Positions 54,186 through 64,000 of a DNA stretch of 64,000 nucleotides are shown here, one piece after another; positions within the stretch are counted from its first letter, which is position 1; every line of letters begins with the position of its first letter. Source of the stretch: Dryocosmus kuriphilus (taxonomy: Eukaryota > Arthropoda > Insecta > Hymenoptera > Cynipidae); contig CM076192.1 of the NCBI GenBank assembly GCA_038277395.1, forward strand, positions 194,373,647-194,437,646, read 5' to 3'. The position numbers were made by a program, and so were the translations under genes. Under the pieces are notes generated by a model. The model was not told the origin of the DNA, did no database searches, and saw only the letters and a list, made by a program, of their open reading frames with translations.

Positions 54186-55033
54186 AATACCGTCTGTTTA
54201 TAATTTAGCTCTCCCCATATCCTCCTAGCTATACTAATACAGATGTCAGCAAAATCCTTGAGAAAGCCCTCAGAACCTTGAAAGTACTTGGAACTGTTTG
54301 AAATCATCTGAAATCCCTTCAAGTATTTTATTCTTAAACGCAAGAAGCTTTAATTGTCCAAGGTATGAATAAAACTTTTAGAGCATGAGGTAAATCGGAG
54401 AGGGGGAAGAGGGTTAGGATGCCGGGAAGTAAGGATGAACACAATAAAAATGCAGAGCATGTACAAAGAGATAATCTGTATTAACTTACGATCAAGTACC
54501 CAAAAGATTTCAACACCGAGAAAAAGTTCTCCACTTCTGAGCGAACAGTTGCCAACAGTCGACTGGCCAGAGACCAACAAGAGACTGAGACTTGACGAGT
54601 GTCGAGGCCCGCCGCCTACTCACCGTTCGGGACCAGTCGTAGGTTCCCGGCCGGGCTCGGATAGGCCCGTCACCCGTCAAACCCGCAAATTTATATTACA
54701 CCCCCGCCCCCTTTGCTGGGGTTCGCGTTTCTACCCTGAAATTTGTGAAGCGCCCCAGAAATAGGACAAACGGAAAAATAATCTTTGATATGATTCCCAA
54801 AAAAAAAAAATGCAAAAACAAAACAAAACTTAATAACGTGATGACATCACCATGCAATTCTTTATGAGAGCCATCGATACGGTAAGCTCATATAGAATTC
54901 TCGTCCTTCTTAGTTCCCTTTTGTAGCTCTCCCATTCTTCTCTTCTCCTTGTCCTAAGTTCCCTCCATTCAGCCTCGATCCCTGCTCTCCCCTCTGCTTC
55001 CTTCTTTTCCCGTTGTTCCCTTTCTTTCCGCTT

Positions 55034-55429
55034 CTATCGCTTCTGCTTCCACCTGTCTTTCCTCACCCTTCGCATGGGTTCACCTCGCGACCACTCCGGC
55101 TTCTCCCTTCTTTCCTCCAACTCCTCTCTTACTTCCCTCTTAATTGCCTCTGTTTTTGCCTTAAACTCTTCCTGGAATTTCTTTGAGTGCTCTCTCGCTC
55201 TCTTCTTGTATTGGAGGGAGAGAGCGAAGAGTCTCTCCTGAAGGAGCTCCTCCAGGAGTGGCGATGATTCTTCCTGTTCTCCCTGGGATAATGGTTGCGT
55301 ATTAAGTAACGGCATTTCTGGCGTTGGTGGTCGTGGAGATGGCTTCCTAGTTGTTGATTCAATTGGCCGAGCCTGGAGCATTTCACGTACATGGCGGTGA
55401 GGGCGGTACGGGATGTTCTCCTCCCTCAC
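55034..55429 (-). CDS. Arg/Glu-rich ORF downstream of gypsy integrase
   Basis: A 131-residue open frame is rich in charged residues and probably forms a coiled coil (KKRAREHSKKFQEEFKAKTE in its middle). It has a Pro-rich part (KPSPRPPTPEMP) before it. It lies after the integrase in the same orientation, where some gypsy elements have a third ORF, but no envelope-like signal peptide, cleavage site or membrane segment is seen. It could be part of another element. Identity unknown. Confidence 0.4.
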   Translation of the reverse strand: MREENIPYRPHRHVREMLQARPIESTTRKPSPRPPTPEMPLLNTQPLSQGEQEESSPLLEELLQERLFALSLQYKKRAREHSKKFQEEFKAKTEAIKREVREELEERREKPEWSRGEPMRRVRKDRWKQKR

Positions 55430-56642
55430 GCCTGAATGCCTCAGGCCCAGCCACTTTAGGCCCTAACATTTCGCCATATGCTCTTCTAGGGGCTCCCCCC
55501 AACTTCCTCTGGCAAAAATTGCATTTTGGTCCCTCCATTCTGAAACACAAGAATATCCATCCCCTGTTCTAAACCGCCTTGGAGCTGTCTTCATGTTCTG
55601 GAGTTGGAGTTTGTCTAAGTGACGTGCCACGTACATCAATTACTCCATTGCCATCATTATATGTGATTCAAAAGAAAAAATTAATTATTTTGGGACCTTG
55701 AGTGCCTTATCTTACTACCTAAAACCCTATTGTCCTAACGCGAATTCCTTATCCAGTTCCATTATGGTTTCCTGGTCTAAGGTTATTTCTATTTCGTATT
55801 CTTCCTCCCTATCCCTTGTGTTGTCTTTTTCCAGTATTCCAATGTTCAAGAGTTTCCTTATCTTTTTATTAATAAGTTCCCACTCCCCCTGTGTATAGGT
55901 CTGTCTTTCATTGTCTGGAGCCGTGAAGTTATTTTTTAACCTTTATGGTCTGTCATTACAGAATGAATCATGTATAACGTAAATAATTCTAGGTATTAAT
56001 CTTTTACGAGATCGGGATTGGGGTCTGTCTTGGATTTCCCCAACCTTGCTTTCCACAAATGAGATTGCCTCTTCTAATTTGGTTTCCCAGTTATCTTCCC
56101 TTTTTTCTATATCCCTGTTAAAGAAAAAATTCTAAGTCTATTACTCATACTTTATTACTATTATCTATGGTTTCTAATTTTAAATCGTTGATATTGAATT
56201 CCCCTATATTTTTTCCTTTAAGGTTTTTTTAACTCATAATTCGTAGGAGATACCTTTTTCTTAATTATAAATGGACCTTCATATTGGTCAAAAGGCTTCC
56301 CAGCCTTTTTATCCGTTTTATTAGACAGCTTTGTCACCCTTTTTAATACCCTATCTCCTTTTTGGAATTCTATTTCCCTTCTCCTTAAGTTATACCTAGT
56401 AGCCTGTATATCGTTAGCTTTATCCAGATTATTCTAGACTTCTTCCTTTATTATCTGTAGGCGTTTTAACCTATCTGTCCATTTATCTACACTTTGGAAC
56501 TCAATTTCTTTATCTGATTCCAGTTCTTTTTTCAACGACTGGAGTGGTTCTAGTTCGCGACCGAGAGATTTAAAAATGCTGAGGTGAATTGTGTCCTTGA
56601 ATTCTTGCTCGTATTAATTGCGAAATGTAGATCATCTATATT

Positions 56643-57980
56643 TTAGTCCCATGTAGAATGATCGTTTACTAGATACGCTTTGATGATTTGCTTAATCGTT
56701 CTATTGCACCTTTCGGTTGGGTTAGCTTGTGGGTAATACTTCAGTGTTTTGTAGTTTCTGATTCCGAATTCTTCCGTTAATTCGCGGATAGCTTTATTTA
56801 CGAATTCCGCTCCGTTGTCTGTGTGGATGATCCGCGGTGTATCCCAACGAGAAATGATACGCCTATGGAATTCTGACTCTATTGTCGTTCCGTTTGCTTT
56901 CTTGACTGGGACAATTTCCACCCATTTAGTGAAAATATCAACGAATACTAGAATATACTGATTTCTTCCCTTTCTTGATGTTGGCAGTGGGCCCATGATA
57001 TCTGCAGCAATCATGGTCCACGGCTCTTCTATGATTCTTTTTCCCATTAACCCTGTTTTCACTTGGCTACTCGGTTTCGTTCTTTGACATACCGTACAAT
57101 TTTTAGCATATTTGATTATTTCCGAATACATCTCTGGCCAGAAGTAGTACTCGGAAATTCTCGCGTGCGTTTTATCGGAACCTAAATGTCCTGCTTGTGT
57201 ACTGTCATGATTTTCTTTAAGAACTTGGTCTCGTAACCTTTTTGGTACGACGAGTTTCCGTGGGTCAGAGTCTGGTAATAGTGTAGCTTTTAAGGGTTCC
57301 GTTCTATAGGAATACAGCTGAGAATCTCTGATTCTCCATTTTTCATTTTCCTCCGGGTTCTTTTTAATCTGTCTCATTTCAGCTGAGTACCAGTCGTCTG
57401 TCGTGTGGTTTGTATCTGCTCTTGCTTTTTCTATACTGCTTGATAATGCAAAAGCAATTGACTTTGCGTTTTCTCCCGATCTTGGCAGTGCGTCTGGCAC
57501 TAAATTTGAACTGCCTTTCCGATAAATGATTTCGTAATCATACTCGAGCAGTTTCAACACTCATCTTGCTAGTCTGCCAGTGGGGTTTTTCAGATTGTGA
57601 AGCCACTATAACGCGAGGTGGTCCGTAATAACCTTAAATTTATATCCCTTGAGGTATGGTCTAAATTTTCGAATCGCCCATACCAAGACAAGGCACTCCT
57701 TTTCTGAGGCCGAATATCGGGTTTCCGCGTCGTTAAGGGCTCTACTCGCGTAACCTGTTACATAATTTTTCCCTTCCAGATTCTGCGTAAGTACAGCTCC
57801 TAAGCCCGTATTGCTCGCATCTGTTTCGAGTTGAGAAAGCTGTGTAAAATCCGGGCAAGTTAAAATTGGTGCCGATGTCAGAAGATCCTTTACTTTTTGG
57901 AAAGCCTCGTCCTGTTCCAGTCCCCAATTCCATTCTTTATTTTTTCTTAGTAGTCTAATCAGGGGTTCCATTACTTCCAA
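56643..57980 (-). pseudogene. gypsy RNase H and integrase
   Basis: The RNase H part (57980-57606) has FTQLSQLETDASNTGLGAVL and YSASEKECLVLVWAIRKFRP. An in-frame stop at 57606 precedes a 305-residue frame (57560-56643) with YEIIYRKGSSNLVPDALPR, an HHCC-type zinc region (GHLGSDKTHARI then NCTVCQ), and the integrase core with MIAADIMGPLP (Asp), PRIIHTDNGAEFVNKAI (Asp) and QANPTERCNRTIKQIIKAY (Glu). The DDE residues are kept. The frame stops at 56643 before the C-terminal part, which continues with stops to about 56200. Confidence 0.92.
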
Positions 57981-58004
57981 AAAATTTGGAATAAATATTC
58001 TGTA

Positions 58005-58835
58005 TCAACCAGTCATTCCTATTATTCGCTCGATTTGTTTGACGTTTTTTGGCTTCGGGAAATCAAGGATTGGTTTAACTTTATCGTTATCTAATTGCAA
58101 TCCTTTTTCATTAACTTTGAAACCTATATATCTTATTTCCGAACAGCCGAATTCACATTTATCCGGACTGATCGTCAACCCAGCTTTATTTAATTTATCC
58201 AGCACAATTTTCAAATATTTTAGGTGATGCTCAAAAATTTCCGTGTCTATAATTATGTCGTCCGGATAACAGAAAACATTAGGCTTAAGGTCTGAAGTAA
58301 TTATCTTATCCAAAAGCCTTTGGAGCGTGGCTGGTGCACTAGTCAGTCCACATGGCAGCCTATTAAATTCAAACATGCCCTTACCGTGTGCTGTAAATGC
58401 TGTAATATCGGTTTGGACTTTTCTTCCAAAGGAATTTGCAGACAAGCCATCTTCAAATCGATTGTTGAAATGAACTTTGCTGCTCTAAGAGTGTCTAAAA
58501 TCTCCGTCATCAGTGGGTTTTGTATAAATCCTTTTTGGTTATGTTATTAAACTTTCGAAAATCTAGGCAAAACCTGTATTCTCCGTTTGGTTCTTTAATC
58601 ATGACAATTGGATTTAACCAACCCGAATGCGAATGCCTTATTATTCCTTGTTTCTAACATTTTATCAACCTCTTTATACATTTCTTTCTTTATTTTTGAA
58701 CTTACATGATAGTACCGCTCTTTTATCGGTTCATGCCCCTGAACAACCATTTTGTATTCTGTGAAATGGGTTGCCCTGTGTTCCTTTCCCTGGTAAATTT
58801 TTATTTTATCTTCCAGCAACTTTTCTAGTTGGATT
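58005..58835 (-). pseudogene. gypsy reverse transcriptase
   Basis: The N-terminal part (58819-58595) has YKMVVQGHEPIKERYYHV and KEMYKEVDKMLETR. Then IKEPNGEYRFCLDFRKFNNI follows in a shifted frame, several stops come next, and the frame 58445-58005 has FEFNRLPCGLTSAPATLQRL, the catalytic box VFCYPDDIIIDTE (YxDD intact as YPDD) and PDKCEFGCSEIRYIGF. The thumb region leads into RNase H in the same frame after a stop at 58005. It is inactive because of stops between the fingers and palm. Confidence 0.92.
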
Positions 58836-59821
58836 TGTTGATTATTACTCAGTTCAACAATACCTTCGCAAATCTTCGAAGAATTTAAATTCTGTTATTC
58901 GATTTTCCCAGGGCAGTCCTTTATATTGTTTAATAAAATTACCGTCCTTTTAAAATTTATCCATTGGTTTCTGTCTTTCTGTTCTACCAATTCTTTAACC
59001 TTTTCCGGTTCTTTAATATTTTCTGTAGCCTTATTATTTTTATTCATTTTGCTATCCTTTTTCCCATCATTATCCGGATCCTTCTTATTCCCAATTCTAT
59101 CCAAATTCTTTTTCTTCATTTTATTTCTAAATCTAGGTGTGTCTCGGGTGTTTGTCTCGTCGCTGGTCTCTTGTGTAGGGATTTATTCTAAAGGTTGGAA
59201 TTTGTTGCTTGTGGGATTATTTATTACATTAGGGATATCCTGGTCAGGATATGTTACAGGAATTTGGACTTTATTTATTTTTTGTGAAGGTTGTGGATCT
59301 GTAGCTACTAGGAAGATTTCGCTATTTTCCCGATTTCATGTCGCTTTGTCATATTCCCTGCCGCTTTTGAGGTTAATCGTACCTCCGAACTTTGTTTTGA
59401 AATTGTCGTTTTTATTTACATCCTTACTTTCTAACTTATATTTACTATTCAGATTTGTCTTATTTCTAATTTCTTTTGCTTCCTTTTCAGGTTTAACTTC
59501 CTTTTCGGGTGTGTTTTCCTTAATTGGCTGCGGAAGTACGTTTGGTTGTGCTTCGATTAGATAACGCGTGGGAGGGTTACCTGGTAATCACCAAGTTTCT
59601 GTGTTGTAATCCAGGGTAATTTTTAGGCTTTTTAGCATATGTGGGCCCAAAATTCCTACTGAATTTAATTTTGGGACCAGCCTGAAAAGTACGTGTTTCA
59701 TTTCCTTCCCTGTTAAAATTGGGATTACAAACTGTCCTATTATTTCGGCTTTTCCGCCGTCGGCGACCAATAGGCAATTAGAATCCGGTTCGAAAATACT
59801 AAATTTTTCTTTTTTAATTTT

Positions 59822-60040
59822 TTAAACTAATTTTTCTCCTGCGTAGGAGTGTGAGGCACCTGTATCTATTAAAATTCGAAATAAATCTTTTTCGAATTTT
59901 GTCATTAGATAAAAACGTGTTTCTGAAGTTTCATCTTTACCCGCACTCAAATATTCCGGCGTTTCGTTACTAGGTGGTACTTTCTTTCGTACTAATACCC
60001 GCCCTGGAAGTTTCCCTGCTTGCAAAGGTAATAAGGGCAT
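59822..60040 (-). pseudogene. gypsy aspartic protease part
   Basis: The frame ends with FEKDLFRILIDTGASHSYAG, with the DTGA active-site box of retroviral-type aspartic proteases, then EKLV and a stop. Following frames (59777-59577) have VGILGPHMLKSLKITLDYN, typical of the second half of the protease fold. It lies between the zinc knuckle and the RT. Confidence 0.85.
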
Positions 60041-62103
60041 TCTCTTTTAAAATGACCTGGAATTTTACAATAAAAACAACCCGAATCGTTAGTTTCTTTC
60101 ATGTTTTCTGAGTTCGAGTTTTTTCCCGAATTATGATCTGTTTTATTTTTCCTGTTTCCGTTATTTCCCGGATTTTGGGCTTTATTTCCATAATTTGGTT
60201 TTTGAGGGTTTTGATTTTCATTTTCCCCTTCCCGATTTTCTCCTTTCTCGTTTGGGAATTCTATCATAGGGTTATTTTGCTTTTGATTCCCTCCTGATGA
60301 CATTTAGTTAAACATTGGGAACATCTGATTGTAATTTGGGAATCTTGGTTTAAAATTGGGCCTCTGGTTTTTTGGAATTGAGGCTGGAAAGGCAAAAATG
60401 GAAATCCGAAGGGTGGAAATGGATATCGATTTTTAAAATGCTTTTTACCCTGATTGTAGTTTTTCCTGTTATTATTTTCTTTCCTATCCTCCTTTCCGGG
60501 CTCTGTATTATTTCCGTCACCGTTCCTTTTTTGATCATTTTTTTTCTTCGACCCTTGGTTCCGTTATTTGCAAAATTTGCCCCATAATCTTTGACTTTGC
60601 CAATTCTGTTTCCCATTCCTTTCCCAGTTCTTCGAGTTCATCAAATGTTTCGAAATCGTTCCTCTTGTTATACATTTTGTATTCTATTCGCAGATTCACG
60701 TATGTTCTACGCAATTCCCATTCTAGACTTTTTCTAGAGTATAATTTTGTAAAAAGTTTTCTTATTTCGGCTAAGTATGAATGAATGTCCTGTGTTCTTT
60801 TTTGGTTGCAAAATTTAATCTTTTGCCTAATCTCTTCCAAATACTTTTCATCAATGTATGCACTTTTAAAATCTTTGAAAAAATCCGATAAGTTTCTCCA
60901 CGCGTTTTTGTTTATCGCAAACCAATCGCGCGCGTCTTCTATCAAAATAGCATCTAGATTCTCCAATATGTCGCGATCGTTAATCCTATAATCCCTTTTA
61001 AATTTTTTTAGGTCCTCCAGAAAATTAGCTGGGCTATCCTCTTTATTATTTCTGAACTTCACTGGTCAATTTGTCATTATTTGGAATGGTGTTTCTACCA
61101 TTCCAAATGGGGGAAAACTGTCGCTTGTATTGTTTCGTTATTTTTTCTGAAAACGGGTTCTGTATCACTTTCTGAACTATGTTGGGTATATGATCGTCTG
61201 TTAGATCTTTCCCTAGCTATTGATGACCTACGGTATCTGTTTCGTTCGGGGTTTCTCAAATATTCTTGTGCTTCGTTATCATTACTTTGATAATTTAAAT
61301 GTTCTTCCCGTTCTCTGACGCGTTCACTATTATTAGTTCCTATTTCTCTATACGCGTTTGTTCTTTGTTCTCCCCCATTTTCGTTCAAAAAGAACCAAAT
61401 GCCTAGTTTTTGTTTCGTTTTTCTGTTGTATTATTTCGGTTTCTTTTAATTCTTTTTGTGTGTTAAACGAGCTATGTGCCGATGGGTTTAACTTTTCTCG
61501 CATATTTTTCCTTTTTTCTGCTTTTTCCCTGAAAATTTTTTCTTTTTGCTGCTCCATAAATTTCCTAAACTCTGCACTATCTAACAGCTCTTCCGTTTCA
61601 AGCACAAATTGTGTGTTATTCTCCAGAAATGAGTCAATTTCAAATGTCCTATCGTTAACTGTTTGCCTCCTATTTGTATTTATTTCGGTATTAGCCTGGT
61701 ATCTAGGTGTCTGTATCGTTCTAGAATCTACATTATCCCAAGCCAGAGAGTCATAGTGGTTATCTGGAATAAATCTTTGTGTGTTTGGAGTGCTTTGTGT
61801 TCTATTCATTAGTCCCACCCCTAATGTTTCGTTATTTTTAGTCCCGTAACCCCTACCTATTCCCATTGACCTATTCCTGATTTGTTAGTTGGGGTTATTT
61901 AACTCTGGATCAGATTTTACTATCTGTGGGATTTCGGTATTATTTTTATTAAAACTTCTACCTCGTCCCGAAGATCGGTTAAATATCTTTGGTATTGTTT
62001 CGGTCTTTCTTTGAGATTGCTCCCCCATTTTTTGTTTTAATGGAGTACCTACAGCTTCATTCTCGATTTTTTCTGGAGTTGGAAGTGCAATCGCCTCTTC
62101 CAA
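59992..62103 (-). pseudogene. gypsy gag polyprotein
   Basis: The start at 62103 (MEEAIALPTPEKIENEAVG) is followed by an in-frame TAA at 61885-61887. The frame 61866-61348 is charged and Asn/Arg rich. After a shift near 61370, 61388-61095 continues with RRSSIARERSNRRSY. After another shift, 61062-60535 has a capsid-type helix region (FLEDLKKFKRDYRINDRDI, DARDWFAINKNAWRNLSDFF, KYLEEIRQKIKFCNQKRTQD). The zinc knuckle CFYCKIPGHFKREC (CCHC) lies in 60303-59992. The frame breaks exclude a functional Gag. Confidence 0.85.
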
Positions 62104-62330
62104 ATCCAGATTTTCCTGGTCGGTTACTATTTACGACCGTCCCTCCATTTTATTTTCGATCAGTTTCAATCTTCTTGATCGGAGTTTCATTAACACAGGT
62201 CAAGCTATCGTTAAAATCTTTCTTTTGCCTCCCTTTGTAGTATCCACGGTTGCTTGGACTGTACAGGCATCGATACTACCTTAACTTGTAATTAAATGCA
62301 CTTCAGGGACACCCTATATGCTTTTCCTTC

Positions 62331-64000
62331 AGCTTACTGATCTCGCATTTGCTAATTCCCCCTTTGGGTTTCTGTAATTAATTTAAATTCTGTTTTCAAT
62401 ATTTGCAATTATTACATTAATCATTTTGATCCGAAAAGTTGATTATTTTTGCTCTCCGTCGGTTGGTTCGCAAAGTACGGCGCGTGACCTTTGTGCGCTC
62501 AGTACTCGCGACCTCGCGGGCCGGCAGCCGTCCAGTGAGTTACCATCTACTGCACCCCGGTCAGCACCCCGCGAGCACGCCGCACCGCCAGCCCTGCCTC
62601 TAGTCTTCTGTGACGTAGGACGGCCTGTAACGAGCACTCACAATGAACACTTCACTTTCTTATGTTCAAATTCCTTTTCGCTAAAATTTCTTAAATTCGA
62701 AGTTAAATTCTAGACTGGCATTCTAATTATATTTCCAGTCTCTCTGAGTTCGAAAATCGTGTATATTTTAGTCCTTACCAACCCTGCTTTGCTTCTACTG
62801 AGCGTGACCTTGTACCACGTACCGAGATTTCTACTATTGACTTTGCCCTCTTGCAGGCAGTGTTCACAGAGCGTGGGATTTTTCTACCCCCACCAGGTTT
62901 CCCATCTGGGAGAACACATACAAACGTCGTGCGTCGGTGAGATATCCCTGCTACAAGTTGTTCGTGTAAAGCCGAAAATGCACGAATACGATCGGGTTTT
63001 CGACCTTGAAGACTTTGAAAGCATTTGGAGATACGAGCTGATTTTTCACTTTTAAGAAATTCGGTGGGAGCTTGAGAAGTTGGCTGACATTACATTTTAT
63101 CTCTCTTCTCATTGGTCTAATACCTGATAATGAAGATAGCGTTGAACAGAAAGGCACAAAATATGAATTTTTCAGATGCAGCAGAAAGACTTTAAATACG
63201 TTTAATGAAGACTTGAAATATTTAATGATTATGTTTTTTGGGTATTGGATACACACACATATATATATATATATATAGGAGATTTTGAGGTTAGGTTAAT
63301 ATCTATTACTTTCATGTGTATATTTCATTATCTATGTTTTATTTTTCAATTGATTTTAAATATTCTAAAGTTAAAATGATAATAACGATAATTATTTTTA
63401 ATTTTTTTAATTAATCAATATTTTACTTTATATATTTACCTCTGATAATTACCGTTCTTTTAATTCAAATAATTTTTATATAATAACCGAAAGTTATTAA
63501 CTTGAACTTTCTTAATATATGAGAACTTTACAAAACCTTTAATATCTTAAAATCCTTATATCTTAAATATTACAAAATTTACTTCTTACAGTTTTATATT
63601 AATTGTAAAGTATAAATTTAAAAAAATTTATTTTATAAAGAAATATTTGATTATTTTAAAAGGACCGCGGTCTGATTTAAAATGGTTTTGGTCTCATAAA
63701 GTTTTACAAATTAAGTTTTTTAATGCAACTTTATACTTTTTTAATCTTAGAAAAACGTAAAATAGATGACAAATATTTTTAAAATAGGTGAAAATGATGA
63801 ACAGGAGGAAACTGAGAACCAGCGATGACTACATTTTATTTATATTAATGTAATTTAAAACAGACTGAGGAAAATCATGAATAATCGATTTATCCAAATT
63901 TACTCTGTCTATAGGAATTCCTCAAAATTTCAGTGCAAAAATAGTTTCGCTTAAAATAGTTAGTTCATGATATTCAAAAGGTTAAATATAAATATACCTA
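62331..64000. other. No recognisable gene
   Basis: A GC-rich patch (about 62450-62640) may be the remains of a long terminal repeat or a promoter-like region, but it has no match near 54.4-54.8 kb. The rest is AT-rich. A TA run lies at 63258-63278. The short frames 62759-63055 and 63072-63278 have no domain and are not called. Confidence 0.6.

Larger units (their letters stand above)
28505..54365. mobile_element. Degenerate Polinton/Maverick with gene-bearing inverted arms
   Basis: The hallmark set is present: protein-primed DNA polymerase B (43.7-44.9 kb), retroviral-type integrase (45.9-46.7 kb), packaging ATPase (48.9-49.5 kb), adenain-like protease, double jelly-roll major capsid and minor capsid proteins. 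The ends are inverted copies: 28505-35061 and 49376-54365 correspond gene by gene. The outer limits are uncertain by about 20 bases and no 6-bp target duplication could be assigned. Later insertions inflate the element to about 26 kb. Every gene has stops, frameshifts or deletions, so this is an old inactive copy. Polintons are integrated elements related to adintovirus-like viruses. Confidence 0.85.
49376..54365 (-). repeat. Right inverted arm of Polinton (about 5.0 kb)
   Basis: It matches the left arm gene by gene in inverse orientation. The inner edge is in the ATPase at GACTGCACGAATGCCG. The outer edge is near 54365, where GCAAGAAGCTTTAATTG still matches the left end. It lacks the mariner. 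Identity is perhaps 70-75 percent by eye, so the arms are old. Confidence 0.8.
54400..62330 (-). mobile_element. Degenerate Ty3/gypsy LTR retrotransposon
   Basis: On the minus strand the order is gag (62.1-60.5 kb), zinc knuckle, protease, reverse transcriptase, RNase H, and integrase (to about 56.2 kb), the Ty3/gypsy order. No matching pair of LTRs was found; a candidate 3' LTR on the minus strand could start TGTAATATAAATTTGCGGG at 54698, right after a purine tract GGGGGCGGGGG. The element is next to the Polinton end at about 54365. Stops and frame changes occur throughout. Confidence 0.85.

Noticed and set aside
54430..54699. 3' LTR of the gypsy element
   Set aside because: There is a purine tract and TG start, but no matching copy was found near 62.2-62.7 kb, so it is noted only as a candidate within the element entry.
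58926..59564. 212-residue plus-strand frame with apparent membrane segments
   Set aside because: It is the antisense of the gypsy pol linker; hydrophobicity comes from T-rich complement of A-rich coding DNA.
62450..62640. GC-rich patch as a CpG promoter
   Set aside because: No TATA, initiator or downstream coding exon supports it; it may be a repeat remnant.

Overview
The window looks like repeat-rich, non-model arthropod nuclear DNA, most likely insect. The evidence is the mix of mariner, Tc1-like, Transib, Polinton/Maverick, Ty3/gypsy and non-LTR elements, the AT-rich intron-like DNA, spliceosomal signals and a tRNA-Trp-like sequence. The insect order cannot be fixed from sequence alone; a hymenopteran is possible but is only an impression. 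No long intact host gene is visible, and there is a 500-base assembly gap at 18592-19091.

Layout. 0-7 kb: AT-rich DNA with a deleted mariner (2993-3901) and several short minus-strand exon candidates with splice signals. 7.3-9.5 kb: two short non-LTR derivatives, one with a perfect 13-bp target duplication. 9.58-16.65 kb: a TIR element of unknown superfamily, split by a 4.2-kb Transib (the RAG1-like superfamily) with CACAGTG ends, CGCTG target duplication and about 0.89-kb inverted repeats. 17-18.6 kb: a second copy of the AT-rich repeat seen at 0-1 kb. 19.1-28.3 kb: a tandem array of about 3.4-kb units, each with one large phase-1 exon of an unrecognised family on the plus strand, a roughly 75-bp minisatellite and shared flanks; the second unit is split by a non-LTR fragment and a dispersed repeat with GC hairpins.

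28.5-54.4 kb: a large degenerate Polinton/Maverick. Its two ends are inverted arms of about 5 kb that each carry the whole capsid/maturation module (conserved unknown protein, major capsid, minor capsid, adenain-like protease, PLA2-like protein, start of the packaging ATPase). The centre holds remnants of a protein-primed DNA polymerase B and a retroviral-type integrase, plus many later insertions: two mariners, a Tc1-like element, a possible piggyBac end, a third copy of the AT-rich repeat, a TTAACATTAC/GGAGGA array and a second hairpin repeat. A tandem array of tRNA-Trp-like sequences sits between polymerase and integrase. All Polinton genes carry stops or frameshifts.

54.4-62.3 kb: a degenerate minus-strand Ty3/gypsy element with gag, zinc knuckle, protease, RT, RNase H and integrase. 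62.3-64 kb: AT-rich DNA with no recognisable gene.

The genes do not form a working pathway. The possible host signals are the tandem exon family at 19-28 kb and the scattered minus-strand microexon candidates; nearly all share the same phase (two leading bases, one trailing base), as expected for exon duplication and exchange.
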